Position numbers and translations under genes: made by a program. A stretch of 64,000 nt of DNA from JBHJHP01 sp042219855 (GTDB lineage Bacteria > Bacteroidota > Bacteroidia > Bacteroidales > UBA5342). This document shows, piece by piece, positions 9,180 to 17,538 of the stretch. The first letter of the stretch is position 1. The number at the start of each line of letters is the position of its first letter. The DNA lies in contig NZ_JBHJHP010000004.1 of NCBI RefSeq assembly GCF_042219855.1, positions 248,001 to 312,000 of the forward strand. Reading direction: 5' to 3'. The notes under the pieces were generated by a model. The model did no database searches. It worked only from the letters and a program-made list of their open reading frames with translations, and had not been told where the DNA came from.

Positions 9180-9556
9180 GACAATTTATTAAAACCTATT
9201 GGAGATCACTGCTTTGGTTCAGTGTAATCACATTTGCCAGTCTGATCAATAAAATACCGCTTGAAGCACCGGAGACCGGAAAAATCGGAATAGATAAACT
9301 GGTGCATTTCATGTTTTATTTTTCCCTGTCGTTTGTCATTTTTATTGACGGATACCGGCATGAGCCTGCAAAAGCCAAATGGTATATTATCCTTTTACTT
9401 CCCATTATCTGGGGCGGATTAATAGAACTGATGCAAAGTGCACTGACATCGGGCCGTTCTGCCGAATGGGGCGATTTTGTGGCCGATGCTTTGGGCAGCT
9501 TAATTGTTTGGTTTGTAATTATTCCGGTTTACAGGAACAGGGCTGGAAGCGAATAG
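9176..9556 (+). CDS. VanZ-like family membrane protein
   Basis: Small integral membrane protein of 126 residues with about four hydrophobic segments. The VanZ-like signature is visible: 'IGIDKLVHFMFYFSLSF' early on and 'WGGLIELMQSALTSGRSAEWGDFVADALGSL' (residues about 78-110), including the conserved E-x-x-Q and D-x-x-A-D-x-x-G pattern. VanZ gives low teicoplanin resistance in enterococci, but most family members in Bacteroidota have no known function. The gene overlaps the kinase by 4 bp. Confidence 0.8.
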   Translation: MRQFIKTYWRSLLWFSVITFASLINKIPLEAPETGKIGIDKLVHFMFYFSLSFVIFIDGYRHEPAKAKWYIILLLPIIWGGLIELMQSALTSGRSAEWGDFVADALGSLIVWFVIIPVYRNRAGSE

Positions 9557-9578
9557 AATTAAATAAACATGTATTATG

Positions 9579-9605
9579 GAGACGCGATGAATTGATGTCT
9601 CTACA
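9579..9605 (-). repeat. REP-like palindrome upstream of RAYT
   Basis: Imperfect palindrome GGAGACGC...GTCTCTAC, the reverse orientation of the copy at 9983-10009. It lies 78 bp before the RAYT start. Confidence 0.7.
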
Positions 9606-9682
9606 GGTAGCTTCGCACATCATTTGATAAATTCATTTATTTGTCCTAAATATGTATGTGGTTAATCCCCAAACCAAACCAT

Positions 9683-10252
9683 ATGTCGGATAAATTTCAG
9701 GAATATTACAGGATTCCATCCAATCGGTTGCAAAATTGGGATTATGGCAGTCTGGGTAAATATTTTATCACCATTTGTACAAAACACAGGGAATGTTCTT
9801 TAGGGAAGATAGAAAACAATACGTTCATATCATCATCCGAGGGGAATATCGTTGCAAATATATGGCATAAAATTCCCGAAAAATTTCCTTTTGCTGATAT
9901 CGACGAATTTATAGTTATGCCGAATCACATTCATGGTATCATACAAATCAAATGCAGATCTGTTGCAACGGAAAATGTATTCGTAGAGACGCCGATTCAT
10001 CGCGTCTCTGATAATGGCAAAAGAGGTGGGATTACAGGGAACACAAATCCTATGTTATATCAAAATTTATCAAGGATAATACGGTGGTTCAAGGGAAGTA
10101 TAACCTTTGAGATTCATAAATTCAATTGTGATTTCGCGTGGCAATCCCGATTCCATGATCATATCATCAGAAATGAATCAGAATATTACAGAATCCGAAA
10201 TTATATAAAAGAAAATGTTAAAAACTGGAAAGCGGATGAACATAACAAATGA
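9683..10252 (+). CDS. REP-associated tyrosine transposase (RAYT, TnpA_REP / Y1 family)
   Basis: Single-strand-nicking HUH enzyme of the IS200-like group that acts on REP palindromes. The 189-residue protein has the N-terminal 'YFITICTKHRECSLG' block, the HUH metal site in MPNHIHG, and a C-terminal catalytic-Tyr helix in SEYYRIRNYIKENVKNW, preceded by WQSRFHDHIIRN. All core elements are present, so it could be active. The ATG at 9683 (MSDKFQEYYR) fits family alignments better than the one at 9656. A REP-like palindrome sits inside the gene (9983-10009) and encodes VETPIHRVS in the variable loop between the HUH site and the tyrosine helix. It stands alone between a VanZ gene and gcvH with no terminal repeats, as is usual for RAYTs. 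Confidence 0.9.
   Translation: MSDKFQEYYRIPSNRLQNWDYGSLGKYFITICTKHRECSLGKIENNTFISSSEGNIVANIWHKIPEKFPFADIDEFIVMPNHIHGIIQIKCRSVATENVFVETPIHRVSDNGKRGGITGNTNPMLYQNLSRIIRWFKGSITFEIHKFNCDFAWQSRFHDHIIRNESEYYRIRNYIKENVKNWKADEHNK
9983..10009 (+). repeat. REP-like palindrome inside the RAYT coding sequence
   Basis: GTAGAGACGCC...GCGTCTCT with a perfect 7-bp stem GAGACGC/GCGTCTC and a 9-nt loop. It is read in frame. Confidence 0.75.
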
Positions 10253-10305
10253 TATCAACAAATATGTAAACGTATTGTATGGATACGATGAATCGATAAA
10301 TTAAA

Positions 10306-10358
10306 ACCGAAGCCCCCGCTATTTAAAAGATGAAGATGTACATAGCGAGGGCTTCGGT
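10306..10358. terminator. Bidirectional hairpin between RAYT and gcvH
   Basis: 17-bp arms starting ACCGAAGCCCCCGCTAT at 10306 and ending GCGAGGGCTTCGGT, with one mismatch and a 19-nt loop. It lies just past the gcvH stop on the minus strand and past the RAYT stop on the plus strand. Confidence 0.75.
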
Positions 10359-10377
10359 GGTATAATGGTATTAAAAA

Positions 10378-10755
10378 TTATCCAATCATTTCTTTGTAGG
10401 CATCTGCAGAAAGTAGGTCGTCCAGTTGAGCAGCATCTGCAATTTTAATTTTAATGATCCAGCCATCTCCGTAAGGATCTTTATTGACTATTTCCGGATC
10501 ATCCTCAACTTTGGCGTTCAGTTCCAGAACCTCGCCACTCACGGGCATGTAAAGATCCGATACCGTTTTAACGGCTTCTATGGTACCGAAAACCTCTTCT
10601 TTTTCAATTGTTTCGCCAACAGTCTCCACTTCAACAAACACAACATCGCCAAGTTCTCCCTGGGCAAAATCAGTAATACCGATCAAGGCTTCATCACCGT
10701 CAACCTTAATCCACTCATGATCTTTAGTGTACTTTAATTCCTGTGGTATACTCAT
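10378..10755 (-). CDS. gcvH: Glycine cleavage system H protein
   Basis: Carries the lipoyl arm that shuttles the aminomethyl group between the P, T and L proteins. The 125-residue length is typical. The lipoylated lysine is Lys63 in the motif ESV/EAVKTVSDLY; around it are GDVVFVEVETVGE and the C-terminal glycine-rich stretch NKDPYGDGWIIKIK. The genes for the P, T and L proteins are not in this window. It has its own -7 element at 10785-10792. Confidence 0.95.
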   Translation of the reverse strand: MSIPQELKYTKDHEWIKVDGDEALIGITDFAQGELGDVVFVEVETVGETIEKEEVFGTIEAVKTVSDLYMPVSGEVLELNAKVEDDPEIVNKDPYGDGWIIKIKIADAAQLDDLLSADAYKEMIG

Positions 10756-10784
10756 GTTTTTCAGCTTTTGATTTTAATTTTTAT

Positions 10785-10792
10785 CAAAATTA
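10785..10792 (-). promoter_or_regulatory. -7 element for gcvH (TAATTTTG)
   Basis: TAnnTTTG on the minus strand, 29 bp before the gcvH ATG. Confidence 0.55.
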
Positions 10793-10836
10793 GAAAAAAT
10801 ATACGGTTAAGCTTGAAAAATAATGATTTTTGTAAC

Positions 10837-10867
10837 TCTTGATTCTTGTTTCTTATGTCTTGTGTCT
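10837..10867 (-). repeat. Copy of the 14-bp AAGAATCAAGACACA family
   Basis: About two units (TCTTGATTCTTG...TCTTGTGTCT), the reverse complement of the array at 4241. Confidence 0.65.
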
Positions 10868-10879
10868 AATAATAATTTT

Positions 10880-10887
10880 TAATTTTG
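10880..10887 (+). promoter_or_regulatory. -7 element for ligA (TAATTTTG)
   Basis: TAnnTTTG match 13 bp before the ligA ATG, which implies a very short leader. Confidence 0.45.
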
Positions 10888-10900
10888 TTGATTACGAAAC

Positions 10901-12910
10901 ATGAATACGGAGATAAAACAAAACATAGAGAAACTCAGGGAGCAGCTCAACGACTATAACTACCGTTATTATGTGTTGAACGATCCTTCTGTCAGCGATT
11001 ATCAGTACGATATGATGATGAAGGAGCTTCAGGCACTGGAAGAAGCACATCCGGAGTTTGATGATGCTTCCTCACCGACAAAAAGGGTGGGGAGCGATCT
11101 GAACCAGAGTTTTACCAGTGTGAAGCATACATACCCGATGTTGTCGTTGGGTAATACCTATAACGAGAATGAGCTGGCCGATTTTGACGGACGTGTGCAG
11201 AAAGCACTTTCTGATCCGTACGAATATGTCTGCGAACTAAAATTTGATGGCACCTCCATTAGTCTGACTTACGAAAACGGTATGTTAGTCCGGGCAGTGA
11301 CAAGGGGAGATGGTGAGCAGGGTGATGACGTGACTGAAAATGTAAAAACAATCCGTTCTATTCCATTAAAATTGCATGGCAACGATTATCCCGATGAGTT
11401 TGAGATTCGTGGTGAGATTGTGATGCCGTTCAAGGTGTTTGAAGCGATTAACCGGGAACGCGAGGAAAACGGTGAACCTCAGTTTGCCAATCCACGAAAT
11501 TCGGCAGCAGGATCTTTGAAAATGCAGAATTCATCAGAGGTTGCCAAGCGTAAGCTGGATGGGTTCTTTTACTATATGCCGGGTGACAGTGTACCGTTTG
11601 ACGGGCATTATGAAAACCTTCAGAAGGCAAAAGAATGGGGGTTTAAGATTAGTGATCATACCCAAAAATGCAAAACGCTTGACGAAGTATATGACTTTAT
11701 TCATACCTGGGACAGCAAACGACATGACCTTGAATTTGCCATTGATGGCATTGTGATTAAGGTGAACTCAATCCGGCAGCAAAAGCAACTTGGATTTACA
11801 GCCAAGTCTCCACGTTGGGCCATTTCGTATAAGTTTAAGGCTGAGATGGTCAAAACGCAGCTTTTAAGTGTGTCATTTCAGGTTGGGCGTACAGGTGCGG
11901 TTACACCGGTTGCCAATCTTGAACCGGTTCAGCTGGCCGGAACTACGGTAAAAAGAGCTTCGTTGCATAATGCAGATATTATTGAGGGCCTGGATCTTCG
12001 ATTGAACGATGTTGTATTTGTGGAGAAAGGAGGAGAGATTATCCCTAAAATTGTTGGGGTGGATAAGGAGTCCCGGTTTATGGAGAATGTCCCGGTTCAG
12101 TTTATTAGAAACTGTCCGGAATGCGATACAGAACTGATCCGCTACGAAGGCGAAGCTGCGCATTACTGTCCGAACCAGAACGGTTGTCCGCCACAGATAA
12201 AGGGCAGGATAGAACACTTTATCAGCCGCAAGGCCATGAATATAGAGGGTATAGGCGCCGAAACAGTGGACTTGTTTTATCAGCAGGATATGGTGAAAAA
12301 TATAGCCGATTTGTACCGGTTGAAAAAAGAAGATATCGCATCGCTTGAACGCCTTGGAGAAAAGTCGGCAGAGAATATTGTAGCTGGTGTTAAAGCATCG
12401 CTGGAGGTACCCTTCGAAAAGGTGTTGTATGCCCTGGGAATTCGTTTTGTGGGCGCAACGGTTGCCAAAAAACTGGCATATGCCATGACCAATATCGATA
12501 AACTGATGCAAGCCTCAGAAGATGAACTGGTTACCATTGATGAGATCGGAACCCGGATTGCACAGTCTGTTATCGCCTGGTTTCAGCAGGACGATAATCT
12601 CGAAATTATTCGCCGTTTGAAAGAATATGGGGTTCAGTTAGCTTTGGATCAATCGGTACTGGAGAACAGAACTGAATTGCTGAAAGGTAAAACCATTGTG
12701 ATCAGCGGCACATTTGAAAAGTATTCGCGTGATGAACTGAAGAAAATGATAGAGGACAACGGTGGTAAAAATACCGGTTCCATATCAAAAAATACGGATT
12801 TCCTGCTTGGTGGCGAGGGCATCGGACCAAGCAAGCTCCAGAAAGTTGAAAAACTGGGAATTCCGATCGTCAGTGAGGACGATTTTTTAGAAATGATAAA
12901 CCAGCAGTAG
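10901..12910 (+). CDS. ligA: NAD-dependent DNA ligase LigA
   Basis: Seals nicks in replication and repair using NAD+. The 669-residue protein has every standard part: the Ia domain at the N-terminus (YRYYVLNDPSVSDYQYD), adenylated Lys114 in CELKFDGTS, the OB fold, a four-Cys zinc finger (CPECDTELIRYEGEAAHYCP then C), HhH repeats (about residues 440-585), and a C-terminal BRCT domain starting at GKTIVISGTFEKYSRDE. Nothing is missing. The stop codon overlaps the GTG start of the next gene by one base, so they are probably translationally coupled. Confidence 0.97.
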   Translation: MNTEIKQNIEKLREQLNDYNYRYYVLNDPSVSDYQYDMMMKELQALEEAHPEFDDASSPTKRVGSDLNQSFTSVKHTYPMLSLGNTYNENELADFDGRVQKALSDPYEYVCELKFDGTSISLTYENGMLVRAVTRGDGEQGDDVTENVKTIRSIPLKLHGNDYPDEFEIRGEIVMPFKVFEAINREREENGEPQFANPRNSAAGSLKMQNSSEVAKRKLDGFFYYMPGDSVPFDGHYENLQKAKEWGFKISDHTQKCKTLDEVYDFIHTWDSKRHDLEFAIDGIVIKVNSIRQQKQLGFTAKSPRWAISYKFKAEMVKTQLLSVSFQVGRTGAVTPVANLEPVQLAGTTVKRASLHNADIIEGLDLRLNDVVFVEKGGEIIPKIVGVDKESRFMENVPVQFIRNCPECDTELIRYEGEAAHYCPNQNGCPPQIKGRIEHFISRKAMNIEGIGAETVDLFYQQDMVKNIADLYRLKKEDIASLERLGEKSAENIVAGVKASLEVPFEKVLYALGIRFVGATVAKKLAYAMTNIDKLMQASEDELVTIDEIGTRIAQSVIAWFQQDDNLEIIRRLKEYGVQLALDQSVLENRTELLKGKTIVISGTFEKYSRDELKKMIEDNGGKNTGSISKNTDFLLGGEGIGPSKLQKVEKLGIPIVSEDDFLEMINQQ

Positions 12911-13452
12911 TGATACAGGCGATTAAGACATATCTGAAAAATAAGGCCCTGAAAGATGTCCTGGCACACCATAAATCGCAGCGGCAATATCGGTCACTGA
13001 GCGATATCAGCCGTATTTTAATTGTTTTTGACGGTACGGATATTTCAAAATACGGGAGAATAAACAACATCATTAAGTCACTGCAAAATGAAGGGAAAAC
13101 AGTGACCTGTCTGGCTTTTTTCGATAAAAAGGAACTGGATGACATTTGTCTTACCCAGAATAACATGCAGTTTATCAGCAGAAGTGAATTTGACTGGAAA
13201 GGCTTGCCAAATTCTGATTTTGCAGATGAGTTTTTAAAATTCAGGTATAATTTGTGTCTGAACCTTAATCTCCTGAAGTCTGATTTTGTGGATGTATTGT
13301 GCCAGATAGCAGATGCAGAGCTGAAAGCAGGTAAGAATTTTGGTAAGGGAACTGTTGCCGATCTGGTGATTGATGTGACCGATGATAAGGACGAAACATT
13401 TTTAGCTGAACAAATAAAGTATTATCTTCGCAGCGTGAAATCCACTGTATAA
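12910..13452 (+). CDS. Conserved Bacteroidota protein of unknown function (DUF6913-like)
   Basis: A 180-residue protein with no signal peptide or membrane segment. It starts with GTG overlapping the ligA stop. A Rossmann-like beginning (SRILIVFDGTDISKYGRINNII) and a 'TVTCLAFFDKKELDDI' strand are followed by the stretch FLKFRYNLCLNLNL, which resembles the 'F...FD..I.L' core of a conserved Bacteroidales family found between ligA and dapA; I believe this is DUF6913 but recall it from memory only. It sits 38 bp before dapA. No function can be proposed from sequence alone. Confidence 0.65.
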   Translation: MIQAIKTYLKNKALKDVLAHHKSQRQYRSLSDISRILIVFDGTDISKYGRINNIIKSLQNEGKTVTCLAFFDKKELDDICLTQNNMQFISRSEFDWKGLPNSDFADEFLKFRYNLCLNLNLLKSDFVDVLCQIADAELKAGKNFGKGTVADLVIDVTDDKDETFLAEQIKYYLRSVKSTV

Positions 13453-13490
13453 TAAGTGTTTCACTGATTAAAACAACAAACTGTAACTTT

Positions 13491-14372
13491 ATGGATCCTA
13501 ACAGACTAAGAGGATTAGGTGTGGCAATGGTGACACCGTTTAATGAGGACGAAACAGTAGATTTTGAGGCATTGGGAAACTTAACCGACCATTTGATTAA
13601 TGGTGGTGCAGATTATCTTGTTGTGCTTGGAACTACAGCAGAAACCCCAACCCTGAATAAAGAAGAACAGAAAAAGGTTGCTCAGTTTGTTATTGAAAAA
13701 AATAAGGGACGCCTACCCATTATGATGGGCCTTGGCGGCAACTGTACCAAAAATGTACTGGAACAGATAGCTACGACTGATTTTGCCGGCGTGGATTGTA
13801 TCCTGTCGGTTGTGCCGTATTATAACCGTCCGGTTCAGGAAGGTATTTATCAGCATTTTAAAGCCATTGCCGATGCGTCACCGGTGCCGGTTGTGTTATA
13901 TAATGTACCGGGTAGAACGGCAGCCAATATTGCAGCAGAAACCTGTCTCAGACTGGCGCAACATCCCAATATTATTGGTGTTAAGGAGGCTTCGAGTTCA
14001 GTTGAACAAATGAAAGCCATTATTAAAGATCGTCCTGCCGGTTTTATGATGATCTCAGGTGACGACGGATTGACACTGCCCCTGATCAAACAGGGAGGTG
14101 ATGGTGTAATCTCTGTCATCGGTAATGCATTCCCGGAACGGTTTTCAAGATCGATTCATGCAGCATTAAACGGTGATATGGAAAAGGCAGAAGAACTGTA
14201 TGCTGAAATTGGTAAGTTCACGGATTATTTATTTGTGGATGGCAATCCTCCCGGCATCAAAGCCTTACTGCACGAAATGGGAATGATAAAAAATGTGGTG
14301 CGTTTGCCGATTGTTCCTGCCACAACTTCTACTCAGAATAAACTCAGCGGTTTACTGAAAGGGCTGAACTAA
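13491..14372 (+). CDS. dapA: 4-hydroxy-tetrahydrodipicolinate synthase
   Basis: Condenses pyruvate with aspartate semialdehyde, the first step of the lysine/diaminopimelate branch. The 293-residue TIM barrel shows the N-terminal motif GVAMVTPFNED, the GTTAETPTL pyruvate-binding loop, catalytic Tyr137 with Arg142 in VVLYNVPGRTA, and Schiff-base Lys165 in IIGVKEASSS. All catalytic residues are present. No other dap genes are nearby. It follows ligA and the unknown gene in the same orientation. Confidence 0.95.
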   Translation: MDPNRLRGLGVAMVTPFNEDETVDFEALGNLTDHLINGGADYLVVLGTTAETPTLNKEEQKKVAQFVIEKNKGRLPIMMGLGGNCTKNVLEQIATTDFAGVDCILSVVPYYNRPVQEGIYQHFKAIADASPVPVVLYNVPGRTAANIAAETCLRLAQHPNIIGVKEASSSVEQMKAIIKDRPAGFMMISGDDGLTLPLIKQGGDGVISVIGNAFPERFSRSIHAALNGDMEKAEELYAEIGKFTDYLFVDGNPPGIKALLHEMGMIKNVVRLPIVPATTSTQNKLSGLLKGLN

Positions 14373-14386
14373 AACTTACATCATTT

Positions 14387-14625
14387 TAGAATCCCGCAGA
14401 TTTCGCGGATGCACACAGATCTGTCACGTTTTAAAGGGAATTGTTAGTCGTAAGTCGTGAATCGTAAGTCATGAAACGTGAACCGTAATTCGTGAATCGT
14501 TAGCCGTAAATCGTAAGTTGTCATTCGTTATCTCTGCGTAGTTCTGCGTAATCTGCGGGAACCTGAAATAGGTTTGTCGTGAATCGTAATTCGTCATTCG
14601 TCATTCATAATTCGTAATTAATTCA
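14387..14625. repeat. Mixed 7-bp-period and CGCAGATT-type intergenic repeats
   Basis: Order: a CCGCAGATTTCGCGGAT element (about 14390), twelve or so 7-mers of the form aaTCGTa/agTCGTg (14445-14530), a CTGCGTAATCTGCGGGAACC block (14531-14565), then more 7-mers (14577-14625). The same order recurs after the next gene. Confidence 0.8.
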
Positions 14626-14626
14626 G

Positions 14627-14634
14627 TAACTTTG
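14627..14634 (+). promoter_or_regulatory. -7 element (TAACTTTG)
   Basis: TAnnTTTG match 31 bp before the ATG at 14666, directly after the repeat block. Confidence 0.5.
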
Positions 14635-14665
14635 TTCAAATCAGTTACTCATAAAACTATTTACT

Positions 14666-15544
14666 ATGCCTAAAACAACCATTACACTTCTCATTTTTAT
14701 GTTTGCTGTATGTACAGCTTCAGCACAACTGACCCTTGATCTTGGACCGGATACCGCCTATTGTGTCGCCTTAGATCAACATGAACCTTACCTGTTGGGC
14801 GATAAGATGCAACTTTCAGGTGGTGTGGAACCCTATCGATTTGCATGGCATACCACATATGATATCGGTCTCAGTAAGGTTTATACCGCAAGCGCTTTTC
14901 TGAATGATACAACAGCACAATTTCCGGAGTTTCTGGATTATCCGTTAGGCAACGAATGGAACCCGTTTTACCTGACCGTTTATGACGCCAATGGCGATAG
15001 CGTTTCAGATACCATTAATGTGTGGTTTACTGTATATGCATATTCTTTAGGATACCAAGGCTTTTATATTGAAGAAGGTGACAGTATTTATTTACCTTCA
15101 CCGGGTGGCGGTATAGGTGGGGGATTTGAACCATTGGAGTTTTACTGGGAATCAGAAGATGGAATGACAGAATTATCACAAGGTTATGTGTGGTTAAAGC
15201 CGAATAAGACTACTGAATATAATACTTATGCTGTTGATCAAAAAGGTTGTAAATCAGCTGAAAACACAGCTTATCAGATTTTTGTCAGTCCAAAATCCGG
15301 TAAAACTGATGTTTATCAAAATGCTGATTTCAGGATTGTGCAGAAAGGAAATGATATAATGTTTTCAAATCCACTGGGAGAAAAGGCAGAGGTATATATT
15401 TACACCTTAAATGGAAAGCTGATTGAAGCCATAACAACGTATAAAGGAGAGATGGACTTATCTGCTTTTTCTGGCCAGACATCTCTTATCGTAAAGGTAC
15501 AGATTGGAGATAAAAGCGGAACTTGTCTGTTTCTTAATCGGTAG
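14666..15544 (+). CDS. Secreted protein with Ig-like domains and T9SS-type C-terminus
   Basis: A 292-residue protein with a signal peptide ending ...VCTASAQ. The beginning LTLDLGPDTAYCV is the opening of the 'LDLG.DT..C' strands that precede PKD/Ig-like folds in Bacteroidota surface proteins; two such folds follow (GGVEPYRFAWHTTYDIG and GGFEPLEFYWESEDGM). The last 75 residues (from about ADFRIVQKGNDIMF, with VYIYTLNGKLIEAI, to the end) resemble a type A T9SS sorting domain. It is probably exported through the outer membrane. No catalytic motif is seen. The gene is framed on both sides by the same repeat composite. Confidence 0.75.
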   Translation: MPKTTITLLIFMFAVCTASAQLTLDLGPDTAYCVALDQHEPYLLGDKMQLSGGVEPYRFAWHTTYDIGLSKVYTASAFLNDTTAQFPEFLDYPLGNEWNPFYLTVYDANGDSVSDTINVWFTVYAYSLGYQGFYIEEGDSIYLPSPGGGIGGGFEPLEFYWESEDGMTELSQGYVWLKPNKTTEYNTYAVDQKGCKSAENTAYQIFVSPKSGKTDVYQNADFRIVQKGNDIMFSNPLGEKAEVYIYTLNGKLIEAITTYKGEMDLSAFSGQTSLIVKVQIGDKSGTCLFLNR

Positions 15545-15920
15545 AGGTGAACCGTCAGTCGTGAACCGTAATTCGTGAATCGTTAACCGTGAATCGTTAA
15601 CGGTTATACGTAAATCGTTAGTCGTACTTCATTATCTCTGCGTAAATCTGCGTTATCTGCGGGAACCGGAAAAGGGCTGTCGTGAGCCGTAATTCGTTAA
15701 CCGTGAATCGTGAATCGTTAACAGTTAGACGTAAATCGTTAGTCGTGACTCGTGAACCGTAGGTCGAAAATTGAAATTCCATTGTAATCCAAAATTTCAT
15801 GCGAAGGATCATTAATATGTAATTTTACATTCGTAATATCGAAGTCAACGCGTAAAATTCTAAACGGTACTTATTTGTTTCTGTGATAATCTGCGTGTTA
15901 ATCTGCGATAATCAGCGAGA
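15545..15920. repeat. Second copy of the 7-bp/CTGCG repeat composite
   Basis: 7-mers (CGTGAAT/CGTTAAC/CGTAAGT types) at 15548-15635, a CTCTGCGTAAATCTGCG block at 15636-15672, 7-mers again to about 15770. About 100 bp follow in which I see nothing, then a CTGTGATAATCTGCG-type element at 15880-15920 just before the rnhB stop. No gene is supported here. Confidence 0.8.
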
Positions 15921-15928
15921 AATGTTGA

Positions 15929-16525
15929 TTAAAACAACTTCATCTGACGGTCCAGAAGCTGGAAAGATTTACGGTGGTGCGGTGTAATTCCTTTTTCGGC
16001 AATGGCTGCCCGATGCGCTTTAGTCGGATATCCCTTATTCCGTTCCCATGCATAATCCGGAAAATCCCGATGCAGTTTCAGCATATAATCGTCACGGTAG
16101 GTTTTAGCCAGGATGGATGCTGCTGCAATGGACAGATATTTCCCGTCCCCTTTTACCACACATAAATGCGGAATTTCCTTATACCGTTTGAACCGGTTTC
16201 CGTCAATAATCAGGTGTTCAGGAAGAATGTTAAGTTTTTCAATAGCCCGGTGCATGGAAAGGATAGATGCATTGAGGATGTTAATCTGATCAATCTCTTC
16301 GGGTGAACATGACGCAACTGCCCAGGTTAAAGCTTCCCTTTCAATTATTTCGCGTAGCTGGTATCTGTTCTTTTCTGAAAGTTGTTTGGAATCGTTAAGC
16401 AGTGTGTTTTTGAAGTCCGGTGGTAAAATAACAGCAGCTGCATAGACCGGACCTGCAAGACAGCCTCTTCCGGCTTCGTCGCAACCGGCTTCAGGAATTC
16501 CTTTCTTATAACACAGTTCCAGCAT
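15929..16525 (-). CDS. rnhB: Ribonuclease HII
   Basis: Cuts RNA in RNA-DNA hybrids and removes single ribonucleotides from DNA. The 198-residue length is standard. The N-terminal DEAGRG active site is intact (AGCDEAGRGCLAGPVYAAAV), followed by SKQLSEKNRYQL, LIIDGNRF and the KGDGKYLSIAAASILAKTYRD block, then YPTKAHRAAI. It is the last gene of a minus-strand operon: its start shares one base with the stop of the M28 gene upstream, which itself overlaps cysS. Confidence 0.96.
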   Translation of the reverse strand: MLELCYKKGIPEAGCDEAGRGCLAGPVYAAAVILPPDFKNTLLNDSKQLSEKNRYQLREIIEREALTWAVASCSPEEIDQINILNASILSMHRAIEKLNILPEHLIIDGNRFKRYKEIPHLCVVKGDGKYLSIAAASILAKTYRDDYMLKLHRDFPDYAWERNKGYPTKAHRAAIAEKGITPHHRKSFQLLDRQMKLF

Positions 16526-17538
16526 TAAAATGGTTGTTGATACAGATGCTCCAGTAATACACTGCCAACAGCGTAAAGTGTAGGCTTGTAAATGATATCC
16601 ATGGTATCGTCGTGTGTATGCCAGAAATCACCAAACCCGTGTCTGTTACTCCTGTGGTAGTGTATGATGTCGATGCACGGGATGCCGCTTCCTTTGGTTA
16701 CGTAATAATGATCGTCAGTCACCGGTGCAGAACGTTCAAACAGGAAATACTGTCCGTATCCCATCTCTGAGGCCAGGTTCCATACCTTGTTGACTAACTC
16801 AGGGGCATTCTCCATGGAGAAACCTTCCATTGGAAATATCGCATTTTCTGCTCCAACCATATCCAGCAGAATCCCGTATTGTGCCCAGTAGTTTTCTTTA
16901 TGGGGGTGTTTTGACCAGTATTGTGAGCCCAGACACCAGGTGTCGGCAGAATTATTGGATGCAGGTAAGAAATGAGGTTGTCCCTGGTCTTCGGCATCAA
17001 AAAAGATGATATCAACACCAAAGGGAAGTTTGTGTTGACCGATCTGACGGGCCAGTTCCATCAGTACACCAACACCGCTCGCACCATCATTGGCACCGTC
17101 AATGGGTTTTTTCATCAGGCTCTCATCTTTTTCCTGGTCCGCAAACATACGGCTGTCCCAATGCGCGCAAAGCATGACACGCTGTTGCAGTTCCGGATTG
17201 AATGAGCCTATGATATTCCGGGCTTTATAAACCGTATTGTCGAAGCCGGTCAGATCGGCTTTTTGTTCGTAAACCTTTGCTCCGAATCTCTTCATCTGAC
17301 GTACAAGATAATCACCACAGGCTGTATGTGCTGCACTGTTCATTACCCTTGGCCCGAACGCAACCTGCTCTGCAATATATGTATAGGCTGAATCCGGATT
17401 AAAAGGTGGTGTTGTCAGTATCTGCTTTTTCACCGTCTCCGGTTCTGAAACTTTTTGAACGGTATTGCTTTTGGGACAACCGGTCAGAAAAACCGGAAGG
17501 GCAATGATAAGCAGAAGTTTGTTTATTTTAATTTCCAT
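16525..17538 (-). CDS. M28-family lipoprotein, glutaminyl-peptide cyclotransferase-like
   Basis: A 337-residue protein with a lipobox (LPVFLTGC), so anchored in a membrane. The metal site of the M28/glutaminyl cyclase fold is visible: AHWDSR (His, Asp), GANDGASGVGVLMELA (Asp), FFDAEDQGQP (Glu-Asp), DMVGAENA and the final His in HYHRSNRHGFGDFWHTHDD. The substitution pattern (WCLGSQYW, FWHTHDDTMD) is that of glutaminyl-peptide cyclotransferases and not of classical aminopeptidases; these turn N-terminal Gln into pyroglutamate on exported proteins in Bacteroidota. It overlaps cysS by 16 bp and rnhB by one base. An aminopeptidase role cannot be excluded. Confidence 0.85.
   Translation of the reverse strand: MEIKINKLLLIIALPVFLTGCPKSNTVQKVSEPETVKKQILTTPPFNPDSAYTYIAEQVAFGPRVMNSAAHTACGDYLVRQMKRFGAKVYEQKADLTGFDNTVYKARNIIGSFNPELQQRVMLCAHWDSRMFADQEKDESLMKKPIDGANDGASGVGVLMELARQIGQHKLPFGVDIIFFDAEDQGQPHFLPASNNSADTWCLGSQYWSKHPHKENYWAQYGILLDMVGAENAIFPMEGFSMENAPELVNKVWNLASEMGYGQYFLFERSAPVTDDHYYVTKGSGIPCIDIIHYHRSNRHGFGDFWHTHDDTMDIIYKPTLYAVGSVLLEHLYQQPF

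Noticed and set aside
9656..10252. Complete IS200/IS605 element
   Set aside because: A single Y1 gene without the usual subterminal hairpin ends; the C-terminal pattern is that of single-copy RAYT proteins.
11873..12511. 212-residue minus-strand frame inside ligA
   Set aside because: Antisense shadow of an intact ligA; no recognisable domain, no promoter.
15618..15812. 64-residue open frame on the minus strand (SRVTTNDLRLTVNDSRFTVN-like)
   Set aside because: It is the translation of the 7-bp repeats, with a repeating seven-residue pattern and no promoter; spurious.
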